From contig JOAA01000013.1 in the NCBI GenBank assembly GCA_000720375.1, forward strand, positions 310,001-374,000: DNA of 64,000 nucleotides, in the 5' to 3' direction. Of this stretch, positions 25,152-33,141 are shown piece by piece; within the stretch, counting starts at the first letter, position 1, and every line of letters begins with the position of its first letter. A program made the translations under genes and the position numbers. The stretch comes from Rhodococcus rhodnii (GTDB taxonomy: Bacteria > Actinomycetota > Actinomycetes > Mycobacteriales > Pseudonocardiaceae). The notes beneath the pieces are model-generated. The model ran no database searches. It worked only from the letters and a program-made list of their open reading frames with translations, and was not told where the DNA came from.

Positions 25152-25658
25152 ATGGAGACCTCAGCTTCCCGCCCGGTTGTCGCCCGTGTGCCGATGGTGT
25201 TCGCCGTGGCTGTGTTCGTTGTCGCCGTGGATCAGGTGACGAAGTACTGGGCGGAATCGGTGCTGCCCGGCCGCGCGCCGATCCCGGTGTTGGGTGAGTT
25301 CCTGCAGTTGCGGCTGCTGTACAACCCGGGCGCGGCGTTCTCCATCGGCGCGGGCTCGACGTGGATCTTCACCATCATCACCGCGGTGGCGGTCGTGGTG
25401 CTGATCTGGTTCGCGGTCAAACCGGCCCCGCGGGTGCAGTCGGTGGCGTTGTCGTTGCTGCTGGGTGGCGCGGTGACGCACTTGCTGGACCGGTTGTTCC
25501 GTGAGCCCGGTTTCGCGCGGGGGCACGTGGTCGACTTCATCGATTACAACGGCTGGTTCGTCGGCAACGTCGCGGACATCGCGTTGTTCTGCGGCGCGGT
25601 GCTGTTGCTGATCCCCGCGTTGTTCGGCGGCGATCAGGCCAAGAAGGCCTCGGACTAG
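25152..25658 (+). CDS. lspA: Lipoprotein signal peptidase (signal peptidase II)
   Basis: A 168-residue membrane aspartyl protease that cleaves prolipoproteins ahead of the lipidated Cys. Four transmembrane segments are visible. The signatures are VDQVTKYW, LRLLYNPGAAFS, and the two catalytic aspartates in THLLDRLFREPG and VGNVADIALF with HVVDFIDYNGW between them. The residues before the first aspartate (GGAVTHLLDR) differ from the common GGALGNLIDR. It ends in a four-base convergent overlap with a monooxygenase gene. The lipoprotein at 9977 is a likely client. Confidence 0.95.
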   Translation: METSASRPVVARVPMVFAVAVFVVAVDQVTKYWAESVLPGRAPIPVLGEFLQLRLLYNPGAAFSIGAGSTWIFTIITAVAVVVLIWFAVKPAPRVQSVALSLLLGGAVTHLLDRLFREPGFARGHVVDFIDYNGWFVGNVADIALFCGAVLLLIPALFGGDQAKKASD

Positions 25659-25942
25659 AACGGCGGCCGCTCGTCGGTCGCGGTGTACATGGACACCGCG
25701 ACGTGGGTCATCGTGATTCCGGTGTTCGGGGCGTTGGCCACGGCCCGCCATGCGTCGAGCTGCTCCCGCGATTTCCAGCGCTCGAAGTTGTTGACCCGGG
25801 CCGGGTCCACGGGGTCGGCGCTGATGGCCACGTCCAGGCACCCGGGCGCCTGGCGGGCACGGCGCAGCAGATCATGGTGGGCTTCGACGAACGTGTCGCG
25901 CTCGGCGGGGTCGACGGTCACGTATCCGGCGATAATCAGCAT
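25655..25942 (-). CDS. Antibiotic biosynthesis monooxygenase (ABM) domain protein
   Basis: A 95-residue ferredoxin-like ABM protein: MLIIAGYVTVDPAERDTFVEAH, APGCLDVAISADP, NNFERWKSREQLDAW and a final short strand. Small ABM proteins act as cofactor-free oxygenases or binding proteins; the substrate cannot be named. The ATG at 25942 begins at the conserved first strand. It follows the hypothetical gene at 25972 with a 29-base gap, so the two are probably cotranscribed. Confidence 0.85.
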   Translation of the reverse strand: MLIIAGYVTVDPAERDTFVEAHHDLLRRARQAPGCLDVAISADPVDPARVNNFERWKSREQLDAWRAVANAPNTGITMTHVAVSMYTATDERPPF

Positions 25943-25971
25943 GCTCCTATGACGCCCCAGACCGCCGAAAC

Positions 25972-26325
25972 TCATCGCAGCTGGCGTTGAACGGCCTGCA
26001 CGCTGTCGCCGGGATTGGTGTTGAACGCGATCGCCGCCTGCGCCGCATGGCGGTGCGCGAGGTTCACGACCATCTCCAGCAGCTCCACCAAGTTGTCGCT
26101 CTTACGGATTCCGCCACCAATGAGCACGACATCCCACGGGCGTTGACCCAACGCCGCCACAAGCGTGGGCTCGGCAGAACCGTCAGCGACCACATGGACC
26201 AGGTTCGCCTCGATGCCGAGCCGAGCGAACTCGTTCATCTGCTGGTCGATCATGGCGCGGATGGTGGTGCCGTCGACACCGGGAATCGCATCAGGGTCGT
26301 ACCCGACCAGAAGCACACTGGGCAT
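25972..26325 (-). CDS. Conserved hypothetical protein
   Basis: A 117-residue protein with an alternating beta-alpha pattern like a small Rossmann/flavodoxin-type fold: PSVLLVGYDPDAI, GIEANLVHVV, WDVVLIGGGIRK. No catalytic motif is recognised. It sits divergent from the MFS gene and upstream of the ABM gene. It looks genuine from its fold pattern and codon use, but the function is open. Confidence 0.7.
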   Translation of the reverse strand: MPSVLLVGYDPDAIPGVDGTTIRAMIDQQMNEFARLGIEANLVHVVADGSAEPTLVAALGQRPWDVVLIGGGIRKSDNLVELLEMVVNLAHRHAAQAAIAFNTNPGDSVQAVQRQLR

Positions 26326-26375
26326 GAGATCAAACGTACTGTCGCCGGGCCCGCCGGGTGCGGCAAGCTGGCCGG

Positions 26376-27569
26376 GTGATCAAGCGCCGGGGAATCACGA
26401 TCGTGCTGATCGTGCTGTGTCAGAGTTCGCAGGCGCTGGTCACCGGCGGTATCGCACTGTTTCTGCCCTTGATCCGCGATGATCTGTCCCTGACGTTCGC
26501 CCAAGGCGGCACCCTGGCGGCCGCGTCCACGTTCACCTACGCGCTGATGCAGGTGCCGGTCGGCGTTCTGGCCGACCGGATCGACACCAAGAAGATGTTC
26601 CTGATCGGCCTGCTCGGCGTGAACGTCCTCGCCTGCGGGTTCGCACTCATCGACTCCTACGGCTGGCTCGTGGCCAACCAGGCCGTCTCCGGAGTATTGC
26701 GGTCGATGGCGTTCGCGCCCGGCCTGATCCTGATCAGCCGCCAGTTCTCCTCGACCAAGCAGGCCACGGCGATGGGCCTGTACGTGGCGGGCGGGTTTTC
26801 CTCCAGCATCGTGCTCAACCTCCTCGGGCCGCTGCTGGTCGGGCCGTTGGGGTGGCAGGGCGTGTTCCTGGTGTGCGCGGGCCTGGGGGTGCTCACGCTG
26901 ATCGCATACTGGCTGGTCGGCAACGACGGCACCGACACCCAGCCGCGACGCCAGCCGCCCCTCAAAGAACTGCCGAAACTGCTCAAGCACCCGGTCGTCG
27001 CGGTGACCTCGGTGATCCAGTTCGTCCGGCTGGCCGCCACCCACGGGGTGATCACGTGGCTGCCCAGCTTCGTCGTGGTGGAGAAGGGCTACTCGATCCA
27101 GACCGCCGGGTTGCTGGTCGCGCTCGGTGCCGCGCTCACCGCGCCGTCGAACATCATGGGCGGGTACGTGGCCGACAAGACCGGCAAACCCTTGGCCGTG
27201 GTCGGGGTGTCGTTGACGATCGTCGCCGGCTCGCTGGTCGGGCTGGTGCTGGCCGACTCGCTGCCGGTGATCATCGCCGTGGTCGCGGTCAACTCGATCG
27301 TCATCCAGCTCTACTTCGGGCCGCTGTTCTCCATCCCGATCCAGTACCTGGGCCGCTCGGTGGCCGGGGCGATCAGCGGGTTCGGCAACTTCTGGGCCAA
27401 CCTCGGCGGGTTCACCGCGGTCTGGGCGCTGGGCGCGCTCAAGGACGCCACCGGCGGGTTCGACGCCGGTTTCCTGCTGCTGACCGGGTTCTGCGTGATC
27501 GGCATCGGCGCGGTGCTGGTGCTCAAGCGCATGCCGGTTCAGGCGCTGGAGAGCACGCCGAGCAAGTGA
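26376..27569 (+). CDS. MFS transporter
   Basis: A 397-residue major facilitator with 12 predicted transmembrane helices. The loop 2-3 signature is visible as GVLADRIDTKKMF, and a second such motif as GGYVADKTGKP in the C-terminal half. The pattern resembles the nitrate/oxalate/phthalate-type MFS group; the substrate is not certain. The GTG at 26376 is used; a GTG at 26358 is also possible. Its 3' end overlaps the convergent aldolase gene by 31 bases. Proximity to the sugar operon suggests but does not show a transport role there. Confidence 0.85.
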   Translation: MIKRRGITIVLIVLCQSSQALVTGGIALFLPLIRDDLSLTFAQGGTLAAASTFTYALMQVPVGVLADRIDTKKMFLIGLLGVNVLACGFALIDSYGWLVANQAVSGVLRSMAFAPGLILISRQFSSTKQATAMGLYVAGGFSSSIVLNLLGPLLVGPLGWQGVFLVCAGLGVLTLIAYWLVGNDGTDTQPRRQPPLKELPKLLKHPVVAVTSVIQFVRLAATHGVITWLPSFVVVEKGYSIQTAGLLVALGAALTAPSNIMGGYVADKTGKPLAVVGVSLTIVAGSLVGLVLADSLPVIIAVVAVNSIVIQLYFGPLFSIPIQYLGRSVAGAISGFGNFWANLGGFTAVWALGALKDATGGFDAGFLLLTGFCVIGIGAVLVLKRMPVQALESTPSK

Positions 27570-28366
27570 GCCACGGTGTGCGCGATCGCCTCCCGCGCGG
27601 GCGCCAGGTACTTACGCGGGTCGCTGACACGCAGGTCCGCCGCCTGGATGGTCTCGGTGAACGCCACGTTCAACGCCGTCCCGATGTTGATCTTCACCAT
27701 GCCGTGCCGCACCGCGTCCCGCAGCTGATCGTCCGGCACGCCCGACGAGCCGTGCAGCACCAGCGGAACCGGCACGCACGAGCGAATCCGGGAGATCAGC
27801 TCCAGGTCCAGCGACGCGGTCTGGGTGGTCATCGCGTGCGAGCTGCCGACCGCGACAGCCAGCGCGTCGACCCCGGTCTCGGCCACGAACCGCGCCGCGT
27901 CCTTCGGATCGGTGCGCACACCGGGCGCGTGCGCGCCGTCCTTGCCGCCGACCTCGCCCAGCTCGGCCTCGACCCACAGGCCCGAGCGGTGCGCCCACCG
28001 CGCCGCCTCCCGCGTGGCCGCCACGTTCTGCGCGTACGGCAGCGTCGAGGCATCCACCATGACCGAGGCGAACCCGGCGTCCGCGGCCTGCCGCAGCAGC
28101 ACCTCGTCCTCGATGTGATCCAGGTGCAGTGCGACCGGCACCGAGGACTCCGCGGCCACCGCCGCCGCGGCCCGTGCGATCGGCAGCAGGTGCCCGCCGT
28201 GGAACTTCACGCAGTTCTGGCTCACCTGCAGCACCACCGGCTGACCCACGGTCTCCGCGCCGGTGACGATGCCTTCCGCGTGCTCCAACGTGATCACATT
28301 GAACGCGCCGACCCCCGTGCCGCCCCGCACCGCCTGTTCGATGATCGCCGACGTCGGTACCAGCAT
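27539..28366 (-). CDS. Class II ketose-bisphosphate aldolase (FbaA/GatY-KbaY type)
   Basis: A 275-residue class II aldolase. The zinc and catalytic regions are LHLDHIEDEVLLRQA (catalytic Asp and zinc His), VEAELGEVGGKDG, VAVGSSHAMT and VLHGSSGVPDDQL, then KINIGTALN for phosphate binding. It would split fructose- or tagatose-1,6-bisphosphate to dihydroxyacetone phosphate and glyceraldehyde 3-phosphate. It is the last gene of a kinase/isomerase operon; its ATG shares one base with the stop of the PfkB gene (TGATG). Confidence 0.9.
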   Translation of the reverse strand: MLVPTSAIIEQAVRGGTGVGAFNVITLEHAEGIVTGAETVGQPVVLQVSQNCVKFHGGHLLPIARAAAAVAAESSVPVALHLDHIEDEVLLRQAADAGFASVMVDASTLPYAQNVAATREAARWAHRSGLWVEAELGEVGGKDGAHAPGVRTDPKDAARFVAETGVDALAVAVGSSHAMTTQTASLDLELISRIRSCVPVPLVLHGSSGVPDDQLRDAVRHGMVKINIGTALNVAFTETIQAADLRVSDPRKYLAPAREAIAHTVAHLLGVLSSA

Positions 28367-29226
28367 CAGCCCTCCTCCACGGTCACCAGACCAGCGAAAT
28401 CCCGGTACGCCGCCGCGTCGTAGCCGCCGGCGGCCGGGCTGAGCACCGCCGCGGCCGACAACGCCACCGCATCCGCCAGCACCTGCGGCCACGGCCGCGC
28501 GTGCATGAGGCCCCGCGCCAGCGCGGCGGTGAACGCGTCACCCGCACCCGTGGGGTTACCCGCCAGCGCGCCCGGTGGCCGCGCCCGCCACACCCCGTCC
28601 GGCGTGGCCAGCACCGCGCCCTGCGCGCCGAGCGTCGCGGCGACGGGAACACCGAGCGTCAGACAGTCGGCCGGGAGGTCAGGTTTTCGGCCAAGCAGCC
28701 TGGCCAGCTCGTCGACATTGGGTTTCACCAGGGCGGGACGGGCCGCGACGCCGTGGCGCAGCGGCTCGCCGTCGGCGTCCAGCACGACCGGCGCCGGCGA
28801 GCGTTCGATCAACCGCGCGTACGCCTCCTCCGGCACGCCCGGGGGCAGACTGCCCGACAGCACCACCACCCGCGCCCCGGCCGCGAGCCGGTCGAACCGG
28901 TCCAGCAGCGCGTCCCACTCCCCTGGGCTGATCAGTGGGCCCGGCTCGTTGAACAACGTCGCCTCACCGCCCGACACGACCGTCACCGTGCGGCGGCTTT
29001 CCGCGGCGATCGGCACGAACCCCGCCAGCCGGGCACCCAGCTCCGGGCCCGCGAACCCGGTCGCGGTCACCGGCTCACCCAGCTGCTCGAGCACCGCCGC
29101 GACGTTCACGCCCTTGCCGCCCGGCCGTACCCGCACGTCCTGCACGCGGTGCGTCGCGCCCGGCCGCAGACCGTCTACCCGGTAGGTCACGTCCAGCGCG
29201 GCGTTGAGCGTGATGGTCAGGATCAC
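28366..29226 (-). CDS. PfkB-family sugar-phosphate kinase (1-phosphofructokinase/tagatose-6-phosphate kinase type)
   Basis: A 286-residue PfkB/ribokinase-fold kinase: the LNAALDVTYRVDGL start of the FruK/LacC group, RPGGKGVNVAAVLEQLG, KPNVDELARLLG and the ATP/catalytic motif GNPTGAGDAFTAALARG with the base Asp. It fits phosphorylation of a ketose phosphate that the adjacent aldolase then cleaves. The GTG at 29226 overlaps the ROK stop as GTGA. Fructose-1-P and tagatose-6-P cannot be distinguished from sequence alone. Confidence 0.88.
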   Translation of the reverse strand: MILTITLNAALDVTYRVDGLRPGATHRVQDVRVRPGGKGVNVAAVLEQLGEPVTATGFAGPELGARLAGFVPIAAESRRTVTVVSGGEATLFNEPGPLISPGEWDALLDRFDRLAAGARVVVLSGSLPPGVPEEAYARLIERSPAPVVLDADGEPLRHGVAARPALVKPNVDELARLLGRKPDLPADCLTLGVPVAATLGAQGAVLATPDGVWRARPPGALAGNPTGAGDAFTAALARGLMHARPWPQVLADAVALSAAAVLSPAAGGYDAAAYRDFAGLVTVEEG

Positions 29227-30098
29227 GACACCAGCCCCCACGCGCAGATCGCCGCACCCAGCCGTCCGGCCGAGGAGCCCAGCTGCGCGCGCACCACGCG
29301 CGGCGGTACCCGCCAGGTCACGCGCGCGGACAACTCGGCGCGCACCGGCGCCAGCAGCGTCTCGCCCGCGTCGGCCAACCCGCCACCGATCACGATCAGC
29401 GCCGGGTCCAGCAGCATCGTGTACGTCGTCAGCGCGAACCCCAACGCGCGCACCGCCTCACCCAGCACCTGCGCGGCGCGCGGATCGTGCTCAGCGCGCG
29501 CGACCACATCGGCCGCGCTCAACCCAGGGTCGCCGTAGCGGCGCACGAGCGCCGCGGCCGAAGCGTAGGTCTCCAGGCACCCGCGCTGCCCGCACGCACA
29601 CGACTCCTCGCCGATCGGGACCGGCGCGTGCCCGATCTCCCCAGCCATACCGTCCGCGCCGCGATACGGCCGCCCACCGGCGAACACCGTGCCGGCGATA
29701 CCGGTCCCGATCGGCAGGAACAGGAAGTCGTCGATTCCGCGCGCCGCACCGAACTCGTGCTCGGCCACCCCGCCGGCCCGCACGTCGTGCGTCAACGCCA
29801 CCGGCACCCCCAGCCGGTCGGCGGCGATGTCGCGCAGCGGCAGGTCACGCCACCCAAGATTGCTCGAATACCGCGCGACGCCCCGCGCCTCGTCCACGAT
29901 CCCGGGCACCGCGAGCCCGACCGCCGCGGGAGATCCCGCGCCGGCCGTCAGGTCCGCGGCGAACGCCAGGATCCCGTCGACGGTGTCCGGTTGGCGACGG
30001 GTCGGCCGCTGCTCGACGGCTCTGGCGGTACCGTCGCGATCAACGACCGCGCCCTTCATCAGCGTCCCGCCGACGTCCAGCGCGACGACGCTGTTCAC
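29223..30098 (-). CDS. ROK-family sugar kinase
   Basis: A 291-residue ROK kinase: ATP-binding ALDVGGTLMKGAVVD, catalytic region VALTHDVRAGGVAE, the second glycine motif PIGTGIAGTVFAGG, GEIGHAPV with a zinc histidine and the zinc cysteines in CACGQRGCLE. ROK members phosphorylate glucose, N-acetylhexosamines or related sugars. Position between a SIS sugar isomerase and a PfkB kinase suggests an (acetyl)hexosamine substrate. Overlaps both neighbours by four bases. Confidence 0.9.
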   Translation of the reverse strand: MNSVVALDVGGTLMKGAVVDRDGTARAVEQRPTRRQPDTVDGILAFAADLTAGAGSPAAVGLAVPGIVDEARGVARYSSNLGWRDLPLRDIAADRLGVPVALTHDVRAGGVAEHEFGAARGIDDFLFLPIGTGIAGTVFAGGRPYRGADGMAGEIGHAPVPIGEESCACGQRGCLETYASAAALVRRYGDPGLSAADVVARAEHDPRAAQVLGEAVRALGFALTTYTMLLDPALIVIGGGLADAGETLLAPVRAELSARVTWRVPPRVVRAQLGSSAGRLGAAICAWGLVS

Positions 30099-30973
30099 GT
30101 CAGGATGACTGAGCGCGTCAGATGCCGCGGCGCGTCCACGTCCAGCCCGCGCCGGTCAGCCAAGCCCACCGCCATCCGCTGTGCCCGCACCAGCTCGGCC
30201 AGCGGATCCAGCAACGTCACCTGCACCTGCGCGCCCGTCGCACGCACCTCGTCCAGCAGGCCGTGCGGCGCGTCGCCGAACACCCACACCAGCGAGGCGA
30301 TGTCAGCGATCGCGATCGGCCCGTGCCGGTACTCCATGCCCGAATACGACTCCGCCCACGCCTGCGCGGCCTCGCGGACCTTCAGCGCCGCCTCGTTGGC
30401 CAGCCCGACCGTCCACCCGGCGCCGAGGAACGTGAACTGGCGATACCCGTCGACATCATCCGGCAGCGGCATGCTCAACGCTCGCTCCGCGTGACCGGGC
30501 AGCCGCGACACGTCCTCGCCCAGGTGTGCGCGAAGCAGCGTGAGCAATGTCGTGGGAAATCGTGTTTGCACAACCGACTGCTCATCCGCGAACCCCAGCG
30601 TGAGCACATCGTCGGCCAGATCCCGCACCGGGGTCGCGCCCACCGCGGTGATCGCGGTCGTCTTGGACACCCGCCCGATCTGCGACAACGCGCGCAGGAC
30701 CTCGGTGGTGGTGCCCGAGCGGGAAATCGCCACCACCCGGTCGTAGCGGCGCGACAGCGGGAACTCCGAGGCGGTGAACGCGTCGGTTTCGCCCTGGCCC
30801 GAGCGTTCCCGCAGCGCCGCGTACGCCTGACCGACGAACCACGACGTGCCGCACCCGATCACCGCCACCCGCTCACCCGGCTCGGGCAACCCGGCCGGTC
30901 TGGCCGCGGCCACCTCGATGGCCGTGCGCCAGCACTCGGGCTGGCTGGCGATCTCCTCCGACGCGTGACTCAT
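30095..30973 (-). CDS. SIS-domain sugar isomerase/deaminase (AgaS/GlmS isomerase-domain type)
   Basis: A 292-residue protein made of two SIS domains, like the isomerase half of GlmS but without a glutaminase domain. Signatures: VAVIGCGTSWFVGQAYAAL, VVAISRSGTTTEVLRAL, FLGAGWTVGLANEAALKVRE and SYSGMEYRHGPIA. Such stand-alone proteins (AgaS, GlmD-like) convert hexosamine 6-phosphates to ketose 6-phosphate plus ammonia. It is the first gene of the four-gene operon and divergent from a DeoR regulator. Confidence 0.87.
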   Translation of the reverse strand: MSHASEEIASQPECWRTAIEVAAARPAGLPEPGERVAVIGCGTSWFVGQAYAALRERSGQGETDAFTASEFPLSRRYDRVVAISRSGTTTEVLRALSQIGRVSKTTAITAVGATPVRDLADDVLTLGFADEQSVVQTRFPTTLLTLLRAHLGEDVSRLPGHAERALSMPLPDDVDGYRQFTFLGAGWTVGLANEAALKVREAAQAWAESYSGMEYRHGPIAIADIASLVWVFGDAPHGLLDEVRATGAQVQVTLLDPLAELVRAQRMAVGLADRRGLDVDAPRHLTRSVILT

Positions 30974-31119
30974 AGGACCCCAAGCTGACTGGAAGTGAGC
31001 AATCCTGCTTCATACTAGGTCAGAGCATGCACTTTCACGCAACACTGGGCGTGGTTGTTGGCGTTGACGCCCGTTTACTGTGACGATCTGCACCGATTCC
31101 GCACCAGAAGGGGGCCACG

Positions 31120-31905
31120 ATGGCGTCGCACGAGCGATGGAACGCCTTGCTGGAGATCATCGCTCGCGACGGGCGCCTGGAAGTCGAGACCGCCGCGCAG
31201 GAACTGGACGTGTCCACCGCGACCATCCGCCGCGACCTCGACCGCCTGGCCCAGCAGCAGATGGTCACCCGCACCCGCGGCGGCGCGACCGCCAACAACG
31301 TCTCCTACGACCTGCCGCTGCGCTACAAAACCGCACGCCACGCCACCGAGAAGGACCGCATCGCCCGCGCCGCCTCCGCGCTCATCCGCCCCGGCGTCGT
31401 CGTCGGCCTCAACGGCGGAACCACCACCACCGAAGTCGCCCGCGCCCTGGCCACCCGCGCGGACCTGCTCGCGGCAGGCGGCGAAGCGGCACTCACAGTC
31501 GTGACCAACGCACTGAACATCGCCAACGAGCTGACCGTGCGCCAGCACGTCAAGATCGTGGTCACCGGCGGCGTCGTGCGGCCCCAGTCCTACGAGCTCA
31601 CCGGCCCACTGGGCACGCTGCTGCTCGAACAGCTCACCCTGGACCACCTGTTCCTCGGCGTCGACGCGATCAGCGCCACCGAGGGCGCGACCGCCTACAA
31701 CGAAGGCGAAGCCAGCATCAACCAGCTGATGGTCGCCCGCGCCCGGCAAGTCGTCGTGGTCGCCGACTCCTCCAAACTCGGCCGGCACGCCTTCGCCCGC
31801 ATCTGCGAGATCCGCCAGGTCGACGTGCTCATCACCGACTCCGGCGCCGAGCCCGCCGCGGTCGGCGCGTTCACCGACGCCGGCGTCCAGGTGATCCGCG
31901 CCTGA
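31120..31905 (+). CDS. DeoR/GlpR-family transcription regulator
   Basis: A 261-residue repressor: N-terminal DeoR HTH (ERWNALLEIIARDGRLEVET, STATIRRDLDRLAQQ) and the DeoR sensor domain with GLNGGTTTTEVARAL, VVTNALNIANEL, ITGGVVRPQSYELTG-type motif and DSSKLGRHAF. The sensor binds sugar phosphates. Divergent from the SIS/ROK/PfkB/aldolase operon, which it very likely represses. Its stop TGA shares a base with the ATG of the next gene. Confidence 0.92.
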   Translation: MASHERWNALLEIIARDGRLEVETAAQELDVSTATIRRDLDRLAQQQMVTRTRGGATANNVSYDLPLRYKTARHATEKDRIARAASALIRPGVVVGLNGGTTTTEVARALATRADLLAAGGEAALTVVTNALNIANELTVRQHVKIVVTGGVVRPQSYELTGPLGTLLLEQLTLDHLFLGVDAISATEGATAYNEGEASINQLMVARARQVVVVADSSKLGRHAFARICEIRQVDVLITDSGAEPAAVGAFTDAGVQVIRA

Positions 31906-32708
31906 TGCTGCGTGCCAGGCTGGTCCGCGTGCTGATCGCGATCCTCATCGTGATTGTGCTGCTGCTCGGGCTGATCTGGCTGTTCCAGCGCTCACTGATC
32001 TACCTGCCCGACAGCAGCGCCGTCCCGCCCGCCGCCGACGTCCTGCCCGGCGCGGCCGACGTCGAACTGCGCACCAGCGACGGCCTCACCCTCGGCGCCT
32101 GGCTCATCCCACCCGCACAACCCGGGCCCTACGCCGTCGTGCTCGTCGCCCCCGGCAACGCCGGAAACCGCGCCAACCGCGCACCCCTGGCCGCCGCGCT
32201 CGCCGCACGCGGCATGGCCGTGCTGCTGGTCGACTACCGCGGTTACGGCGGCAACCCGGGCAGCCCCAGCGAGGACGGGCTGCGCCAGGACATCCGCGCG
32301 GCGTACCGATTCCTCACCGACGAGCTGCACGTCCCGCCCACGCAACTGGTCTACTACGGCGAAAGCCTCGGCTCGGCCGTCGTCACCGAGCTGGCCACCG
32401 AACACCCGCCCGCCGCGCTCGTGCTGCGCTCACCGTTCACCGACCTGGCCGCCGCCGGCAGCGAGCACTACCCGTTCCTGCCCGTACGGCTGCTACTGCG
32501 CGACCGATTCCCCGTCGCCGAGACCATCCCGCGCGTCAAGGTCCCGATCACGGTCGTGCTCGGCACCCAGGACAGCGTCATCCCGCCGGAGCAGAGCCGC
32601 GAGGTCGCCCGCGCCGGCAACGCCACCCTCGTGGAAATCGCCGGCGCCGACCACAACGACCGCGCCCTGCTCAACGGGCCCCAGTTGATCGACGCCATCC
32701 GGCTCTAG
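31905..32708 (+). CDS. Membrane-anchored alpha/beta hydrolase
   Basis: A 267-residue hydrolase with one N-terminal transmembrane helix (LIAILIVIVLLLGLIWLF) and a BEM46/FrsA-like alpha/beta hydrolase fold: VLVDYRGYGGNPGSPSE, nucleophile Ser in YYGESLGSAVV, acid-site DSVIPPE and His in GADHNDR. Substrate unknown. It starts on the stop of the DeoR gene (TGATG), so it is cotranscribed with the regulator rather than with the sugar operon. Confidence 0.87.
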   Translation: MLRARLVRVLIAILIVIVLLLGLIWLFQRSLIYLPDSSAVPPAADVLPGAADVELRTSDGLTLGAWLIPPAQPGPYAVVLVAPGNAGNRANRAPLAAALAARGMAVLLVDYRGYGGNPGSPSEDGLRQDIRAAYRFLTDELHVPPTQLVYYGESLGSAVVTELATEHPPAALVLRSPFTDLAAAGSEHYPFLPVRLLLRDRFPVAETIPRVKVPITVVLGTQDSVIPPEQSREVARAGNATLVEIAGADHNDRALLNGPQLIDAIRL

Positions 32709-33091
32709 AGAGCGGCGAACAGGTCCACGCCGTTGCCGTCCGGATCCAGCACCACCGCGTAGCGCTGACCCCAGAACGCGTCCCACGGCTCCATCTCGCT
32801 GTGATACCCCGCGTCGATCAGCTCGGCGTACACCTTGTCCACCCCGGCCGGGCTGTCGGCCTGGAACGCCAGCGACATCCCGTCACTGCCCTTGCGCTGC
32901 CACTTCGGATCGAACGAGCGGATCGTCTCCTCGGTGTCCCACAACAGCCGCATCCCGCCCGGCAACGCCACCTCCACGTGCGGCTCGCCATCCGCCGACG
33001 CCGGGATGTCCAGCCCCAGCAGCCGGTAGAACGCCAGGGAACGGCCCATGTCCGCGACCACGATCGAGATCGCATTCAATGCAACAGTCAT
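32705..33091 (-). CDS. VOC (glyoxalase-fold) family protein
   Basis: A 128-residue VOC protein: ISIVVADMGRSLAFYRLLG, a central LAFQADSPAGVDKVYAELIDAGY helix, and WGQRYAVVLDPDGNGVDLFA, in which the usual terminal metal-ligand Glu is Asp. The ATG at 33091 begins at the first beta strand; ten more upstream residues are possible but unlike the family. Its stop overlaps the convergent hydrolase by four bases. Confidence 0.85.
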   Translation of the reverse strand: MTVALNAISIVVADMGRSLAFYRLLGLDIPASADGEPHVEVALPGGMRLLWDTEETIRSFDPKWQRKGSDGMSLAFQADSPAGVDKVYAELIDAGYHSEMEPWDAFWGQRYAVVLDPDGNGVDLFAAL

Positions 33092-33141
33092 GGACCGAAC
33101 CCTAGAAGCACCCACCGACACCGGTCTTGAACGAAACGGAC

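Noticed and set aside
13978..25700. An integrated mobile element bounded by the recombinase
   Set aside because: No excisionase, replication, transfer or phage genes and no second dif copy were seen near 25.6 kb; genes inside (two-component system, LAL pair, lspA boundary) look chromosomal.
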